From the NCBI RefSeq assembly GCF_000972845.2, contig NC_040022.1, positions 4,462,680-4,526,679 on the forward strand: a stretch of DNA of 64,000 nt, read 5' to 3'. Made by a program: the position numbers and the translations under genes. This document shows positions 13,273-26,775 of this stretch, in pieces. Position 1 is the stretch's first letter. The number at the start of each line of letters is the position of its first letter. The notes beneath the pieces are model-generated. The model was not told the DNA's origin. It was given only the letters and a program-made list of their open reading frames with translations, and did not search any database. This DNA comes from Larimichthys crocea (taxonomy: Eukaryota > Chordata > Actinopteri > Sciaenidae).

Positions 13273-15080
13273 ACTAACGCATCACACCTTTGGAACGACG
13301 ACAGGGACAGACTGAGCTGTGAAGACAGGACGCAGAGAGACGTGTGTGTATGTTGAAGAGATATCACCCTGTTTGGTACTGTTGCCATCGCGACGCTAGA
13401 TGGCACCAGAGCGTTTTGCAGGAGCGTGTCGGGGCTGCAGGGCGGCTTTCTGCTGAGCACCTCCGGCTGACAGCAGCACGGTGCTGTGGCCGTGTGTCGG
13501 TGTGAGCACCGCTCCTGTAGCTCCTCCACACTAGACTATGCTATCACAGTACTAATATCTAACATTGGTTTATTGTTACATCATATATTAAATGTGAATA
13601 CCTACAGGCTGTGTTTGGTGGAATAATCTACATTGATCTGTCCTCTGAATATGAATGTACATATGTGTATGTGAATAATACAGTATGTTGTTGTAAATGC
13701 ATATTCATATATAAATAAATGTCTAAATTTGACTTGAGCCTTGTGACTGTTGACGCACACACACGCTAAAAATACACTACACTACACACTAAAATAAGAC
13801 CGCATTGCAGCTTCTGTAAGACCTCACCAGTGATCAGCATACTACTACCAATTATGGATCATATTAAAAATTATATGATATATAAATAATAATAAGAATA
13901 GTTTATTGACCACGCAGTCGATCTTCTAAAACAAGATTCATACTTATACATAAATACATTATAATCAATAATCAGGTTTTAAAATATTTAATGTTTTATT
14001 ATTATAGTTAGTGTGTTAAATTTGAGCTGCGCATGTTGCGTTTCTTTGTCTTTGTTCTCGTCAGCGTGTCTGTCACGCACACAGAATCTGTTTTGGCAGT
14101 TTACTGGGAATGTTTGGTCTAAAACAAATACTACGTCAATATTGGCATAGCATAACAGCATAATATCCAATAAATAATAATTCCAATAAATATATCAATA
14201 TATTAATGTAGAGTGGTGTTATACCTCAAGAAAATGTGACTGGACATAATCCGATTTTTGCAGAATTATCTTAATATTGACATTCGTGTCTGGTGACATG
14301 TTACGGAATGACTATGATGCCATTGCTACTTATAATATTAATAAGTCTAATAATACTAAGACGCTCAGCCTGTTCATGATCATAATACTATGAGGCTGCT
14401 TCACAGCTGCTGACAGAGCTCAAGCTAAAGCAGCGCACTGCTACTCAGACTCATTAACAGATTATTACTCACATTACTACATTACTATTTTTGATAACTG
14501 ATAAAAACATATATTATTATTTCCCGTTTCAGAAAGAAAGAGGAATGTTTTTTTTTAACTTTCAAACATATGCTGCCACGCACATACAGGCCTGTGTGCA
14601 GAGATCTGCAGTGTAACCAGAGAAGAACAATCTGTGTTTCCATGAGGTGTCGGTGATATTCAGCGGGTATAACATCACCGCCTGTCTGTCTATGTTCTGT
14701 AACATCATAAATAAAACCTCTGCTTGTTTAACGTACATTTCCACATAACAACTGCTGAGACACAGATGATTTCCTGGCTCCTTTCTACAGCATGTTTACA
14801 CACTGTCACGGAGCTCCATTCAGCTGCGCATCACACGTGAGAGTATCAGTTAGCACTGGTATAAAAACAGTTGTAATCACATATAATAATGAAAAGATAA
14901 GAAGAAGTTGTACTTTATAAAACAATGAGTTGTTTATTATCATGAAGTTATTAGCTGTTAGCGTTCACATAGAAACAAACTGAGCATGCAGCCAAGCATC
15001 AACATTTACAACAGCAATATTTAAAATGTGCATATAAACCAAGAATCAAAATCAGAGGAATTATTCTTAGGCTGAAAGTT

Positions 15081-15082
<2 letters not shown>

Positions 15083-15133
<51 letters not shown>

Positions 15134-15263
15134 CAGGATAAAGGGATTCCCTCCAGAGGGGTTGTTTGATATTTGAGACAGAAACAAATTGGAGACCAAA
15201 GAGAGGACAGACAGACAGACAGACCTGCAGATGTGTTTGTGAGTGTGTGTGATGGTGGAGGGT

Positions 15264-15305
<42 letters not shown>

Positions 15306-15432
15306 AGGTGAGGGGGTGTAGTTGTAAAAAAAAAAAAAAAAACAGGCCTCCCGCCGCAGGGAGGAAATGAGAAGGGAAACAAAGTCATAAAAGTAGGCTG
15401 GACGAACCGAGACAGAAAAACATTCCTGTGTC

Positions 15433-15469
<37 letters not shown>
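15083..15469 (+). repeat. Cluster of three TG/CA microsatellites
   Basis: TG at 15083-15132, TG at 15266-15304 and CA at 15435-15469, with an A run of 17 in between. TG and CA runs of opposite sense can pair as a hairpin. Overlapping open frames here are repeat translations. Confidence 0.9.
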
Positions 15470-15471
<2 letters not shown>

Positions 15472-16559
15472 GCTGTCAGTCATCTGAAAGAACCTGGAAG
15501 CTCTTCTACTGAGATCTGGAAGTGAAACAATTGGAAAAACACACAGTCCGGCCACAAAAGGAAGGACACACACCCCTCTCTCTGGACACGAAATCAGACT
15601 CAAACTCTCTACTTAAAATAAAACGACTTCTTTAAAAATGCAGCTTTGATAAATCTGGCACACCTGCCCTCACATCAAAGACAGCGTCGCTCACTCACAT
15701 CTACCCCCTCCCTCCGTACAGCCTGCACGGCTCAGGGCAAAGAAGAAAAAAAAGTCAGCTAATCTTCCGGCTCTCAAACAACCGACTTTTAACCGATGGA
15801 TGACTCTTCCACAGCTAATCCCACTACTTAGAGAGCCAGTTCATCTGGACAATTCATCACGGAGCCTAATCCGGCGAGGAAACGCTTTAATCTGAGCTGG
15901 GAAACTAACACCTCATTTATAAGGTTCCCTGTAAGCAGGCATAGGAAGCAGAAACCACGCAAAGCAAGCGCTGCAGTTTCGCTTGTTTTGCTCCTTTAAC
16001 AATGCGCATGCAGCAGCGCTGCGCAGGGCTGCCGGAGGGTGGGGGGGGAGGGAGGAACGTGCTGATGGCTCTTACCGTTTGTTGATAATCCGTCACGAGC
16101 CCCACCACCTGCAGCTCACTTCGGTGTCCCGCGTGCAGGCAGCCAAAGCACCCCCGGAATGGCACGAGACAGCCCACCGTGTGTAGCCGGATGGTGTAAT
16201 TGGATGGAGGGGTGGCGGCGCGAGGAGGTGGGATGATGATGAAGAGGAGGAGTATTGGAAAAGAGGGGTTACATTCCCCGTTGTCACCCGGTCGTCAACA
16301 CCCGCCGTCATCTTCATCACCGCCCCTCTCCTCCTCCTCCTTCATCCTCGCGGTGACAATGAAATAAATAATCACAATTAAAAAAAAAAAAAAAAAATAA
16401 CCGGGGGCTTATCTCCGGGATGCTTCTCCCAGATTTGGTCTCGCTCCTCTCCGCTCCTCTCTTCGCCTCATCACGGCGGACTGTCCCCATCTCTGTCCGC
16501 AGATTGAGCGGAGACAGCAGCAAGGACCAGACGGAGCGCGGGCCATAGCGGTGGAGGAA

Positions 16560-16672
16560 GAGCGAAGGAGGAGAAGCAGGAGGAGGAGGAGGTGGCGGCG
16601 GTGGTGGTGGTGGTGGTGGCGGCGGCGGTGGAGGAGGAGGAGGAGGAGGAGGTAGAGGAGGGAGGGGGCGGG
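16560..16672 (+). repeat. GGA/GGT/GGC trinucleotide tract
   Basis: A purine/G-rich trinucleotide array. Its minus-strand reading gives a poly-proline open frame (16317-16721) that has no domain and looks spurious. Confidence 0.85.
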
Positions 16673-16739
16673 TTGTTGTCAACGTCGTGCCGGTTTCCAC
16701 ACTCACAACCAGTATTCTCATTAACTAGTCCGTTTAATT

Positions 16740-17000
16740 AGAGCCGGGCGTTAATTTCCTCGCGGTTTGTCGGGCTCCGAGCGGCGCTCCGAGCTCCGGG
16801 CAGAGCGAGCGCGGAGAGGCGGCTGTTCAGGCCGGAGCGGAGTGCAACAGCAATATAGCCACTTGGGAAATCATAAAAAGTTCATGTTCACGTTAAGCGC
16901 GTCCACATGACCAGCCCATCGGCCAATCCCCGCGCGCGGCCACTCATAAACTTGTATCACAAAGTTGTAAATTTTCATAAAACAACAAGGAATTTATTGC
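16740..17000. promoter_or_regulatory. CpG-rich block with CATAAA cluster (candidate distal promoter or enhancer)
   Basis: A dense CpG block (16740-16860) is followed within 140 bp by three CATAAA motifs (16872-16877, 16944-16949 and 16976-16981), which read TTTATG on the minus strand like Cdx/caudal and posterior Hox sites. A CCAAT box is at 16923-16927. It lies about 11.4 kb upstream of hoxb6a and 5 kb past the hoxb7a stop. From general knowledge, mammalian HOXB6 has transcripts that start far upstream of its coding exons, so a distal hoxb6a promoter is one reading. No transcript evidence is visible. Confidence 0.35.
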
Positions 17001-20000
17001 ATTTCTTCATGGAGTGCTGTTAGAGGGGAGCTGCTCCTTCTCTTTCTCTCATTCTGCCCGCCGCCATTTTCTTCTCCTTCTCCTTCTTCTTCTTCTTCTT
17101 CTTTTTCTGCTCCTCTTAAAAAACAGCAGCTCACTAAACAGAGAAAAGAAAACGCAGAATTCGGCTCCTGTTTTCTGTCCTCATTTTATCTCTGTGAGTG
17201 TGTGTGTTTCCGTGCGAACAAACACACACACTCTTTATTTGCACATGTTGTCATGTGAATGAGCCTCAGCAGAGATTCGTGCAGGGTGGAACCAAATGCA
17301 TTTTATTCATATTAAAACCTAAAATATAAAATAATAATAATAATAAAACAACAACTTTCATGGGATTAAAAAATCTGTTATTACTTTATAACACAGGGCT
17401 AACAAAGAATAACCATATCACTATATTCTCATGTTTGAAGCATATTTATTCAACATTCCGCATTCTTTCTTCCTTGGTGTGATTGTGATCTCCTGAAGGA
17501 TTTACGCCACCGGCATTCAGTGTTTTTGTGAAAGGCACGGTGTCTCTGCAGTGAGGCGGCCAAGACAACAGATGTAGATACGGGGGGAAAAAAGTGTCTT
17601 TGAATGGAGGAAACTCCGAGCTGAAGTCTGGCTGCACCATAACACCACGAAACCAACCGCCGCCGTGTTGGTAACGTCTCAGTTTCATGGATAAAAACAG
17701 AACCTTCCTGATCACCAGCGAGGTTGATATGATGGTAAGACTTGTTATATTAATCAGAATTCCAGGGCGTCCACGCACGTTGTTTCAAGCCGCAGCAGTA
17801 GCTGAAAAGCTGCACGTTGTTTTCAGTGAACTAGGTGAAAAGCTGTCCTCACCTGAGTGTTGGTGCGGGCCTGAAAAGCCGTGCGTAAAATGCGGGTTTC
17901 GCAATGCGGCAACGCGTCACTATTTTAACGGGCTGCAGGCCCGGAGCCGCAGGATGCTCAGAGACACCGCAGTGAATTTTATTTTTTTTTAACACAAAAT
18001 GTTTTTTTTTCTTCTTTATGAGAACAGTTCAAAGCTGTGCTGTTAGAGGAGGGCTGAGCCTCACAGGAGAGATGGGAAAACACACCTGAATGAAGCTGAC
18101 GGAAGCTGAATTTGAACGGCTAATGTTTTGGAGGGGAATCAGGTTCCTCTGCTGCACTCAGATCTTTTAAAATGCGTTTTCAGGATTTTGTTATATGAGT
18201 TCCTGTCCTCCCACACAGGAACCTGAGCCCACATCTAACGCCTCCTGAATCTTAAATAAGCCAGAAGCCGCCTTTGCGTGAGACACAAAAATACGTGACT
18301 CTGCTTCAATAAGTGCTCACGGTGCGGATTCTGAATTTATCCAAAGTTATGAGGTTATATTCAGAAACTCTTTGGAACCAAAGGAAGAGCATTGGACGAG
18401 TTTAAATGCGGGTTTGGCCACATCTAAGCAAAAATATTCAGCCCCGCAGCTACCCACACATGACAATACCTGGTCAGCTGTTTCCTGCTTTGTACTGTCC
18501 TCAGTCTGCACCACAATCTTTTTAACTATCTAACTGTTAATATATCGATCTATTTTAGCTCTTCAATTTATAAGAGATATTTTTTAAACTAAACTAATTT
18601 ACTAATGAGGCCAGGATATGTGTCTAAATGAAAAACCTGAATGGGCCAGTTCCGAGCACAGATTTGGTTCCTATCCTATTTAAACCCCAAAAACTTGATT
18701 TTAAACCCTCAGTGACCCACATGTGACCTTCCCAAACTGTTCAGTGTCTGGTTAGCAGCAGACGCGGATCTACCGCTTCCTTTATGCAAATATCCCGAGT
18801 TAAAGATTAACAAAAATACAGCAACATCACAGAGCAGGAGGCACAAACAGGCCGCTCGATGCCCATTCTGTTGCTTTCTTTGTGTTTCTTGCTTTTATTG
18901 GGGTTTCCGGCCTTTTCATGGACGCAATAAAGACATTAGGACCTGCTATAACATCCCCCCACACACACCACACAAACACCACCACCACTTTTTCCAACTC
19001 GTCTTCCTTTTTAGGTTCCTACATGCAGCCAGAGTCTCCTAGATATTTGGTTTGGATTCAGTGAAACGTTGTGGAGCTTGAATGGAGCAGACGTGGATGT
19101 TTTACGCATAAAGCTGCAGGTGAAGTAACTCAGGTAAAAGGTGAAGACGCAGCCCACAGATGGGCAGGTTAGCAGGGAGGTTAGAGGGCAGTTCTTGCTT
19201 AAAGATAATGAATATGTGAGTAATTGAAATTCAGTTCAAAAGATGACAGATGTACTGTTTATTATTATTTTTATTTTTTTTAAAGAAGGACATTTGTAGT
19301 TTTATTATCAGAGTTTTTGTTTGAAAATGAGAATTTGCGCATTTTTTGCGCACTTTGGTCATTAGATTATGTTTTATGTATTATTTCATTTTTTTTTTCT
19401 GTGTTGAATATCAGAGAACAAAATGTGCACAAGGTTTTCGGTGTCATTTGTCGGAAGAATGAATGAATGAATGAAGTGAAATGTCGGTGTTGTTACTTCA
19501 AAACAGGTATTTTCACATATGTAAGTTATCCAGGTTCCCAATGCGCGCAATGGGCTGGATTATTTAATAAATAAATAAATAAATAAAAGACCTAACATCA
19601 TCATTCTTTTTCTGAAGATTTCAGCCGCATCTCACCTTGAGATGAAAGTTCCCTTTTATATTAAAACATCTTTATTAACATATTTATTTGAGGTCTGTCA
19701 ACATTTTTTACGTTCTGAATATTAGATAAAATCCATTGTTAGAGTTCTCGTTTCTAATCGATATTATATTATTTTATTTTATTATTTTTGTTTTTTACTT
19801 ATTTGTTTAGACAGTAGGGATGATGGGAGCGTCAGCCCCGGTTGCATTCCTGCTAAATAAAGATGCGAGTGTAAACGCTGAAACTTTGAATGTTGTTCAG
19901 CTAATAGGTGGAACAGCGGGGGGGGGGAGAAGGCGCATTAATACATTTAAACCTGTAAACAAGGTGAGGGTATTTTAAGAGCGCGCTGGCACTCATTACT

Positions 20001-21911
20001 GTGCTTTATAATGTGTGGAAGTCATGATTACACTCTCAAGTCAAAGTGAAACCTATAAAGGATGGTTGGAACTTAATAACGCTTCCGTTGCTGCGTGTGT
20101 GTGTGTGAGAGAGAGGTGTAATGGATTTTTTTCTGCAAAACACTCTTTACTTATGGGACAGTGCTTCAATGGATGAACAAATGGACTGGCCACATGTGTA
20201 AATTATAATGTTACCTGGAAGTTTAAGTGTTTTTCTGCAACACGTGAAGAGGAGCAGGCAGCACAGATATTAAACACAGCATGTTTGAAGGTTTTTTTTT
20301 TTTTTCAGGTGTCTTCACATGTGGAAATCAAACAAGGCTTCCAAATCGATACAAATGTGTATTTACATATCAGATTTATTATCTGTTGAATGATATCTGA
20401 CCATAGGGGGCTGCTTTTACACTAAATGTCGTGAAAACCGAGCAGGAAAACTAGAATCCTCCATCTGTTCAGAATGCAATGTATGACACATGTTGGGAAC
20501 TATTTATTAATAAAGTTCATTCTTTTTTATTTACTTACATATATGCTCCTTCCAACATTAGCAGTCTAATGGAGACTACATCAACAGTGGAGCATGTCGG
20601 GATTAAATAGGAATCAACTCTTCTTGAAGTTCATCTCACATCTTTAATGATGACTTGTCATTGTCCTGACCTGTGTGTGTTACTCTCACTGACAGTCCAC
20701 ACTCACTGTAGTCATAAAACTAGTTTTTAGCTGCCGTTTATGTTTCCAGAAGAAAGTGAGACTGAGAGATGTGACAACAAGCTCACTTCACTTTTTTTTA
20801 TTGTTATTATTATTGATTTACTCAAGAACAAAATAGTGCATTTTAGTCTGAACCCACGAAGCTCACACAAAATGAAAACATCAGATCAAACACAGAAAAC
20901 AACAACGACAAAAATGAGCCTATGATTATATTTTTTTAAAAGCATGATCACCAGAAATGACACACAGGAAGTGACTGGCTCAGTTTTAATGTGATGTGAT
21001 GAGCCAGAGAATCTTATTTTAAAATCCGCTCACTGTCGATTAATCGAATACATGGTGCAGGTTTGATATGAATGATTACATCAGGAGTTTCGGCAGTGTA
21101 CTTCCTGAGCAGCAGCACTTAGAACTGAAATCTAAGAAAAGAAAAGGATTCTTAAAACACAAGTAAGCAGTCACAGCTGTAAAGTAACACTGAGGACGCT
21201 GAAGTCATGAGATATTAAACATGTTGGCTTGTTTAGGGCTTTTAATATTTGTGGTTCTAATTGATTTTAAATAAAAATTTAAAAAACTAGAATACAAAAC
21301 AACACTAGAAAGTAGAGACGGCTTTGAGATATTTAAACCATGAGGGAGATTATTGTAACAAATGTCCAAAGTAAAATTAGTAAAATGTAGAATTTTGTGA
21401 TATTCTTCTGAAATATTCAGAAAACTGCGTGCAGGCAAAAAGAATATTCGTTCATGGCTGGCGTTCTCACGGTGGAGCTCAGTATAAATGCTCTTTAGTC
21501 TAATATTCTAATAACATTCAGTAAATATTTCAGCCCTGCATGGCTCACCTTGCACTGCAGCTTTATTATAAACACTAACAATACGCTTTGTATCCACACA
21601 AATGCTTGTTTCAATAAGTAAATCAGCAGCTACTTTGTCCCTTTTTGTTGCAGATATCACATTAATATTTCTGTATGAATATCCAGCGCTCAACTGGAAC
21701 ACACCATGATTATGTTCAAAAATCTGATGTTTATATAGTGAGGTTGGTAGTTTAACCACCTTGAATTATTTGTAATGTAATATATATTTTAAATGCCTGG
21801 TGTTCATACTGGCAGTTGTTTGCTGGAGGATGAAACGGTCACATTTTATTCAATAGCTGAAGAATAAACGGTTTGTTGTCTTAAAGTGTCCTGTACAGTT
21901 ATTACATATTA
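17001..21911. other. Spacer and hoxb7a 3' flank
   Basis: AT-rich sequence with short simple repeats: TTC near 17070-17105, GAAT at 19459-19475 and AAAT at 19565-19587. The first potential hoxb7a poly(A) signals on the minus strand are at 21845-21850 and 21562-21567. Two opposed open frames at 17446-17992 resemble no family I know. The end of the hoxb7a 3' UTR cannot be fixed. Confidence 0.6.
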
Positions 21912-22229
<318 letters not shown>

Positions 22230-25142
22230 TCATCCGTTCATGGAGTGAGCATGAAGAGCCTGACAATGAAGCATTGCTTTTTGCAGGTTCGGCAGAAAAT
22301 GAGAAAATCAGATGGAGTGATGAAAATAAAATGATTCCAAATAATTATAACTCAGATTTCTGGAGTCACATCTATATGAGATCATTTCAAAAATATTATT
22401 CACAGTATTAAGTTTAAAGTCATAATTTAGCACAAGCAGTGTACAAATATGGATTTATGTCATCATCCTGACTGACTCACTCATAATTAGCTTTAAGAGA
22501 CTTTTCCGTCCTGTTCTAGCCAAATAGATAAAAATAAATAAACGATAAAAGATACTGAGGGTAAATAAAGGTCAAATGTTCAGTTAAATTCTGACTTAAT
22601 GAGATAAAAGTGTGACTAACTGGATCAAAATGAAGAGATAATAAAAAGTCTTCCAGCAGTTTGCAGCTGGATCAGGTGTCTCTCAGCCGGAATTCATCTG
22701 ACCCAAATGAATCTGGACATCCAGTCTGTCTTTTTCTCTTTTCTTTTTTCTCATGAAAACACTTTAACTTAAAAGTTTCAGACAGTACACTGAGTATTTA
22801 TATTTTGTCACTCTTATTGAAGTATTTACAATCTCACATACAGTTCAAATTCTATGAAACATTCCTCTCTTTTTCTTTCCTTTTTTTCTTTTTCTTGTTA
22901 ATTTCATTCTCCAAAACTTCTAAATTTACTTCCACGTTTCCTGGCAGGAAGTCATATTGTGTCAGCAGTGAGCTCAGTTTTATCAGGAAACTTCATCATT
23001 AAAGTTCCAGCAGCTTAAAGCTGGCTGCCGCAGACTACTGAAATATTAGAACTATTTGAAAAATGCTTCATCAACACCAAACTTTACTCACTAATATCTA
23101 TTTTTATCATTCTGAAATAAATGGATACACTGATGGTGTTCATCTGAGTCATTTCCTCTAACTTTAGCAAACATTTTAAACTATTTTGACTGTTTTGATC
23201 CATGTTTTTTTAAATGACTTGGAGTTACCAAATAAATGAACAAACCCTTCTAAATCACGCCTCTGTTCACTAGCCTCAGTCCAAACCTGGTAGCCACTTG
23301 TTGCCACCTCCACTTCCTGGCAAACACATTTGACTTGTGGCTTTGTAAACACCGTAAAGCAGTTCCTAAATGATGTGGTCAAACTGTGGGTTCAGCTGCT
23401 GTCTGTCTGGGCCAGTGTTCAATATTTACCTCACAGTGTTTGGCCTTAAAGGAGATGTACGCAGATTTGAGTTGACTACATAATTAAAGAGGGCAAAATC
23501 TGACCGGCTGTGGCCGCTGGTGTTTTTCCTGAATAAATCAAACAAGCAGAGAGATGTATAATCTATAGAAAGACGCTGAGAGTCAACAGACATGTCAGAG
23601 CATTTCTAATTTGATTCCAAGATAAAAAAAAAAATCCATTGTTCCTAGTGTGAAATGTGCTGGAGTCAGTGCTGAGTAAGACCACAGAAACCATGTTGAC
23701 CTTCTGTCTTGATGAGGTCACGCAGCGCCTGAAGGTTAAAGAGAAACTGGGTCACATTTTCACAGCCTCAGAGGTCGTCTGCGGGCCACACGGACATCTA
23801 AAGTCTCTTCCTCTTCTCCTGTGAAGCTGTTTCAATCTCAGCATTTTTCAAATTCTTCCTCCAACTCACAACAAAAGACGCGATTAAGGTGTTGTAAACA
23901 TTTCTGCTCTTGCTGAGGAATCTCGGAGTCACAGACTGCAGGTCATCTGAGCGGCAGCAATAAAAAGCAATGAGCAGCCTGGCCTGTAAAGAACCAGCCT
24001 CGGCTCTGTGGCTCTTTCTGCAGAGTTTGAACGGTATTAGCTGGTGTTCAGTGAAGGCTCATGAATGTGTGATGGAAGATTTTCTGTTGGAAAATCCTCG
24101 CAAGAGCGAACGGTGTGCAGATGAGTGCATGAGCACAGGGAAATACACAGTCGTGTTGGGACAGAATCTGAATTCTGCAGGAACACACTGCAGAGATAAA
24201 ACTCATTTCTCCTTCTCATGTAAATCTGAGACCACCTCATCTCTGCAGCACAGATACATGACATAAATCTCTGAGATATCATAAATCTTCCGCCTCCGAC
24301 TGTTTTCTGAAGACAGAAAATGAGTCGAGTTTGATTTGATATTGATTTCCAAGCCTTCTACAAGCTTTCCACGCAGACTGCTGTAGACCCTGGTTGTAAT
24401 TTGACACTGCAGGAAAGAGCTTTATTACACTCACTGCAGGACTGCTGCACATACTACATGACAAGAGCTGGAGCTACTGCTGAGGACGCCGAGGTCATGT
24501 CCTCTGCATTTGGAGTTTTAGCAACCTGGGAGGGGAGGACAAGCAGGGGGGAGTTTAGAATCTACAGTTCAGACATTAACATGTGGTTTGTATTTTGAAG
24601 GCTGATTCATGTATTTATCTATGAGCAGGTAAATCCAGGCAGTGTGGAGGAGGCTTTGAAACAACGCTCAGACCTCATGTGGAGAAATAAGATGCACAGA
24701 AATATGTGTATGTCACTAAATGCATAAATTATGAAAACGGGGAGGCGAAGGTATGTGCAGGTTGTGACGTCAGTGTTCATGGAGTTCTTTCTGTGGTGTA
24801 AAACAAGATTATTAACGCACTCAACCTGTGTTAATGAAGGCTGACTGTGAGCGTGGTGAGTGTATTTCTGTGTGTGAGACGATGAGCTGTAATAAACTTC
24901 AAATAATGTCAGAGGATGATGATAAATGATTGGAAGTCCTTGTGTGTCTTTCTCTGACACACACACACAGTTTATCATATAATAACTGGCACTGTGGAGG
25001 CACATTTCATGAATTTTCTAGCTGCAGCTGTGCTTTTATTTTCTGATTTCTTCCATGTCTCTTTTAAACGTTGCCAGAAATTGCAAGGAGTCCATTTGAA
25101 TGCTCTGCACCCTCAGACTGGAACATATTACTAAAAGTATGA

Positions 25143-25197
25143 AACTCAGAATCAGAATCAGAAATACTTTGATAATCCCAAGGGGGAAATTATTTAA
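25143..25197 (-). repeat. Teleost non-LTR-type repeat tail (TTCTGATTCTGA family)
   Basis: The plus strand reads CAGAATCAGAATCAGAAATAC and then a phrase ending GGGGGAAATTATT. This is the widespread fish interspersed-repeat 3' end with a short GATTCT tail, so the element points to the minus strand. Only the terminal ~55 bp remain. The family assignment is from memory of the motif. Confidence 0.55.
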
Positions 25198-25399
25198 AGG
25201 ACCTGGATACAGAATCTTTGGGTTAATGTGTTATAATACTGTTTGATTTGTTTAGTATTTATTTTAATTGACTTGTTCTCAGTTTGTGCTGATGCCTGTT
25301 TGGCCACGACTGCTTTTGAAAAATAGATTTTTGACCTCAATGGGACCTTTTACTGGTTAAAAGGTTAGCAATTAGAAAAATAAAATAACTTTGGAGGTT

Positions 25400-25400
<1 letters not shown>

Positions 25401-25438
<38 letters not shown>

Positions 25439-25441
25439 TTT
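25401..25441 (+). repeat. (TTTA)n tetranucleotide repeat
   Basis: About ten TTTA units in the hoxb7a intron. Confidence 0.9.
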
Positions 25442-26368
25442 GACATCACTCTTGTTTTTATTTTAGTTTATTTCTTTGTTGTTCATGTTCAGTTTAAATT
25501 TTTGTTTTCATGTTGTTGTTTGTAACAAATAACTTTTTTTTATTTTGTCTCTAACAATAAAAATATGATCTGATCCACAGAAAAAACTATAAACTATACA
25601 ACTATAAAACTATAAAATAAACTATAATAAGAATATGTCTAGATATTTACAAAGCTATCTTTTTATCTTCATATTAAGAAAGTACCCCGTATCTGTGACA
25701 TATTTTATTTTTTTGTGAAGTATTTAAAAACAGCCCTCTGTAACGTTTCCTTTTTCTGCCTGCTACGTCTCTTTGTGCGCGCGCCACGGTATATTGAAGA
25801 CAGCCGTCAGTATGTGTGTGTGACCGAGTGTCAGAAGCGTGGAAGTGTGTGTGACTAACTATGTCTGTGGAAGTATGTGTGTGTGTGCGTGTGTGTGAGA
25901 GAGACGAGACAGAGAGAGAGAGAATTCATCTCCATTGGTAATATTTTTCTGCTCTCGCGCTGTCTGCTGTGATTTATTCGCGCTCGAGCTCGAGTTGGAA
26001 TTCTCTGGTAATCAACAACAAGAAGGGACGTATTGTGCTCACACACACACACACACACACACACACATGCACTGACAGAGCACATTTATGAAACAAGTAG
26101 TGAGTTAGTGTGTTCATATGTGTGCACATGCGCGTCCCTGTGTTAGAGCTCGTGCGCCTCCTTTAATAAGCGCTCACGTGATTGTCTTATTCGTCAGTGT
26201 TAACGGCAACATCCGGGACCTCTCTGTCCAATCACCTTCGGAGCCTCGGACTGGAATCGGATCTAAATTAAAATCTATACATTCATTATACAGGCTGACT
26301 GCTTCGACCGCAACACAACCCCTCCCATCTACACACACATTCACACACACCACAGATACTCTGTCTCC

Positions 26369-26371
<3 letters not shown>

Positions 26372-26416
<45 letters not shown>

Positions 26417-26530
26417 GTGCGTGCAATTATTACGCTTCAAAGACGCTTTCTTTCTCTGAAGTAAATAATACTATAATTAATTTATTTTTTTATTTTTATC
26501 ACATAGCAAACACGTCAAATTCCTGTTCCA

Positions 26531-26580
<50 letters not shown>

Positions 26581-26715
26581 CACCACACACACACACACAC
26601 TACACTGGGCAGTTGCATAGAGGATGGTGGGCGACGGAAATGAAACCAGGAGGTTTTTCTGCTAATGAGGAGGGACCTGATTTCTCCAGGAATAATTTCA
26701 GTGTAAGCCCTGCAG

Positions 26716-26767
<52 letters not shown>

Positions 26768-26775
26768 TGTGTGTG
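26372..26775 (+). repeat. Microsatellite cluster at the edge of the duplicated block
   Basis: TG at 26372-26414, CA at 26532-26600 (one interruption) and TG at 26718-26775. The left edge of the duplicated block falls in the last TG tract, the same place where copy 2 changes over at 31327. Confidence 0.9.

Larger units (their letters stand above)
6600..16700. other. hoxb6a-hoxb7a spacer, hoxb6a side
   Basis: About 10 kb without a supportable gene. It is AT-rich with many microsatellites, TA-rich stretches and short chance open frames. Between 9340 and 9450 and near 9080 there are phrases such as GCTAATGTTAGC that are common in fish noncoding DNA. I see no RNA gene and no intact transposon. 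Confidence 0.7.

Noticed and set aside
15021..15603. Cys/Val and Thr/His repeat open frames
   Set aside because: Direct translations of TG and CA microsatellites.
16317..16721. Proline-rich 134 aa open frame
   Set aside because: The proline run comes from a GGA/GGT/GGC trinucleotide array; flanking residues match no known protein.
17446..17992. Opposed open frames in the hoxb6a-hoxb7a spacer as a small gene
   Set aside because: No recognisable domain, no splice or start context, and both strands open to a similar extent, as expected by chance.
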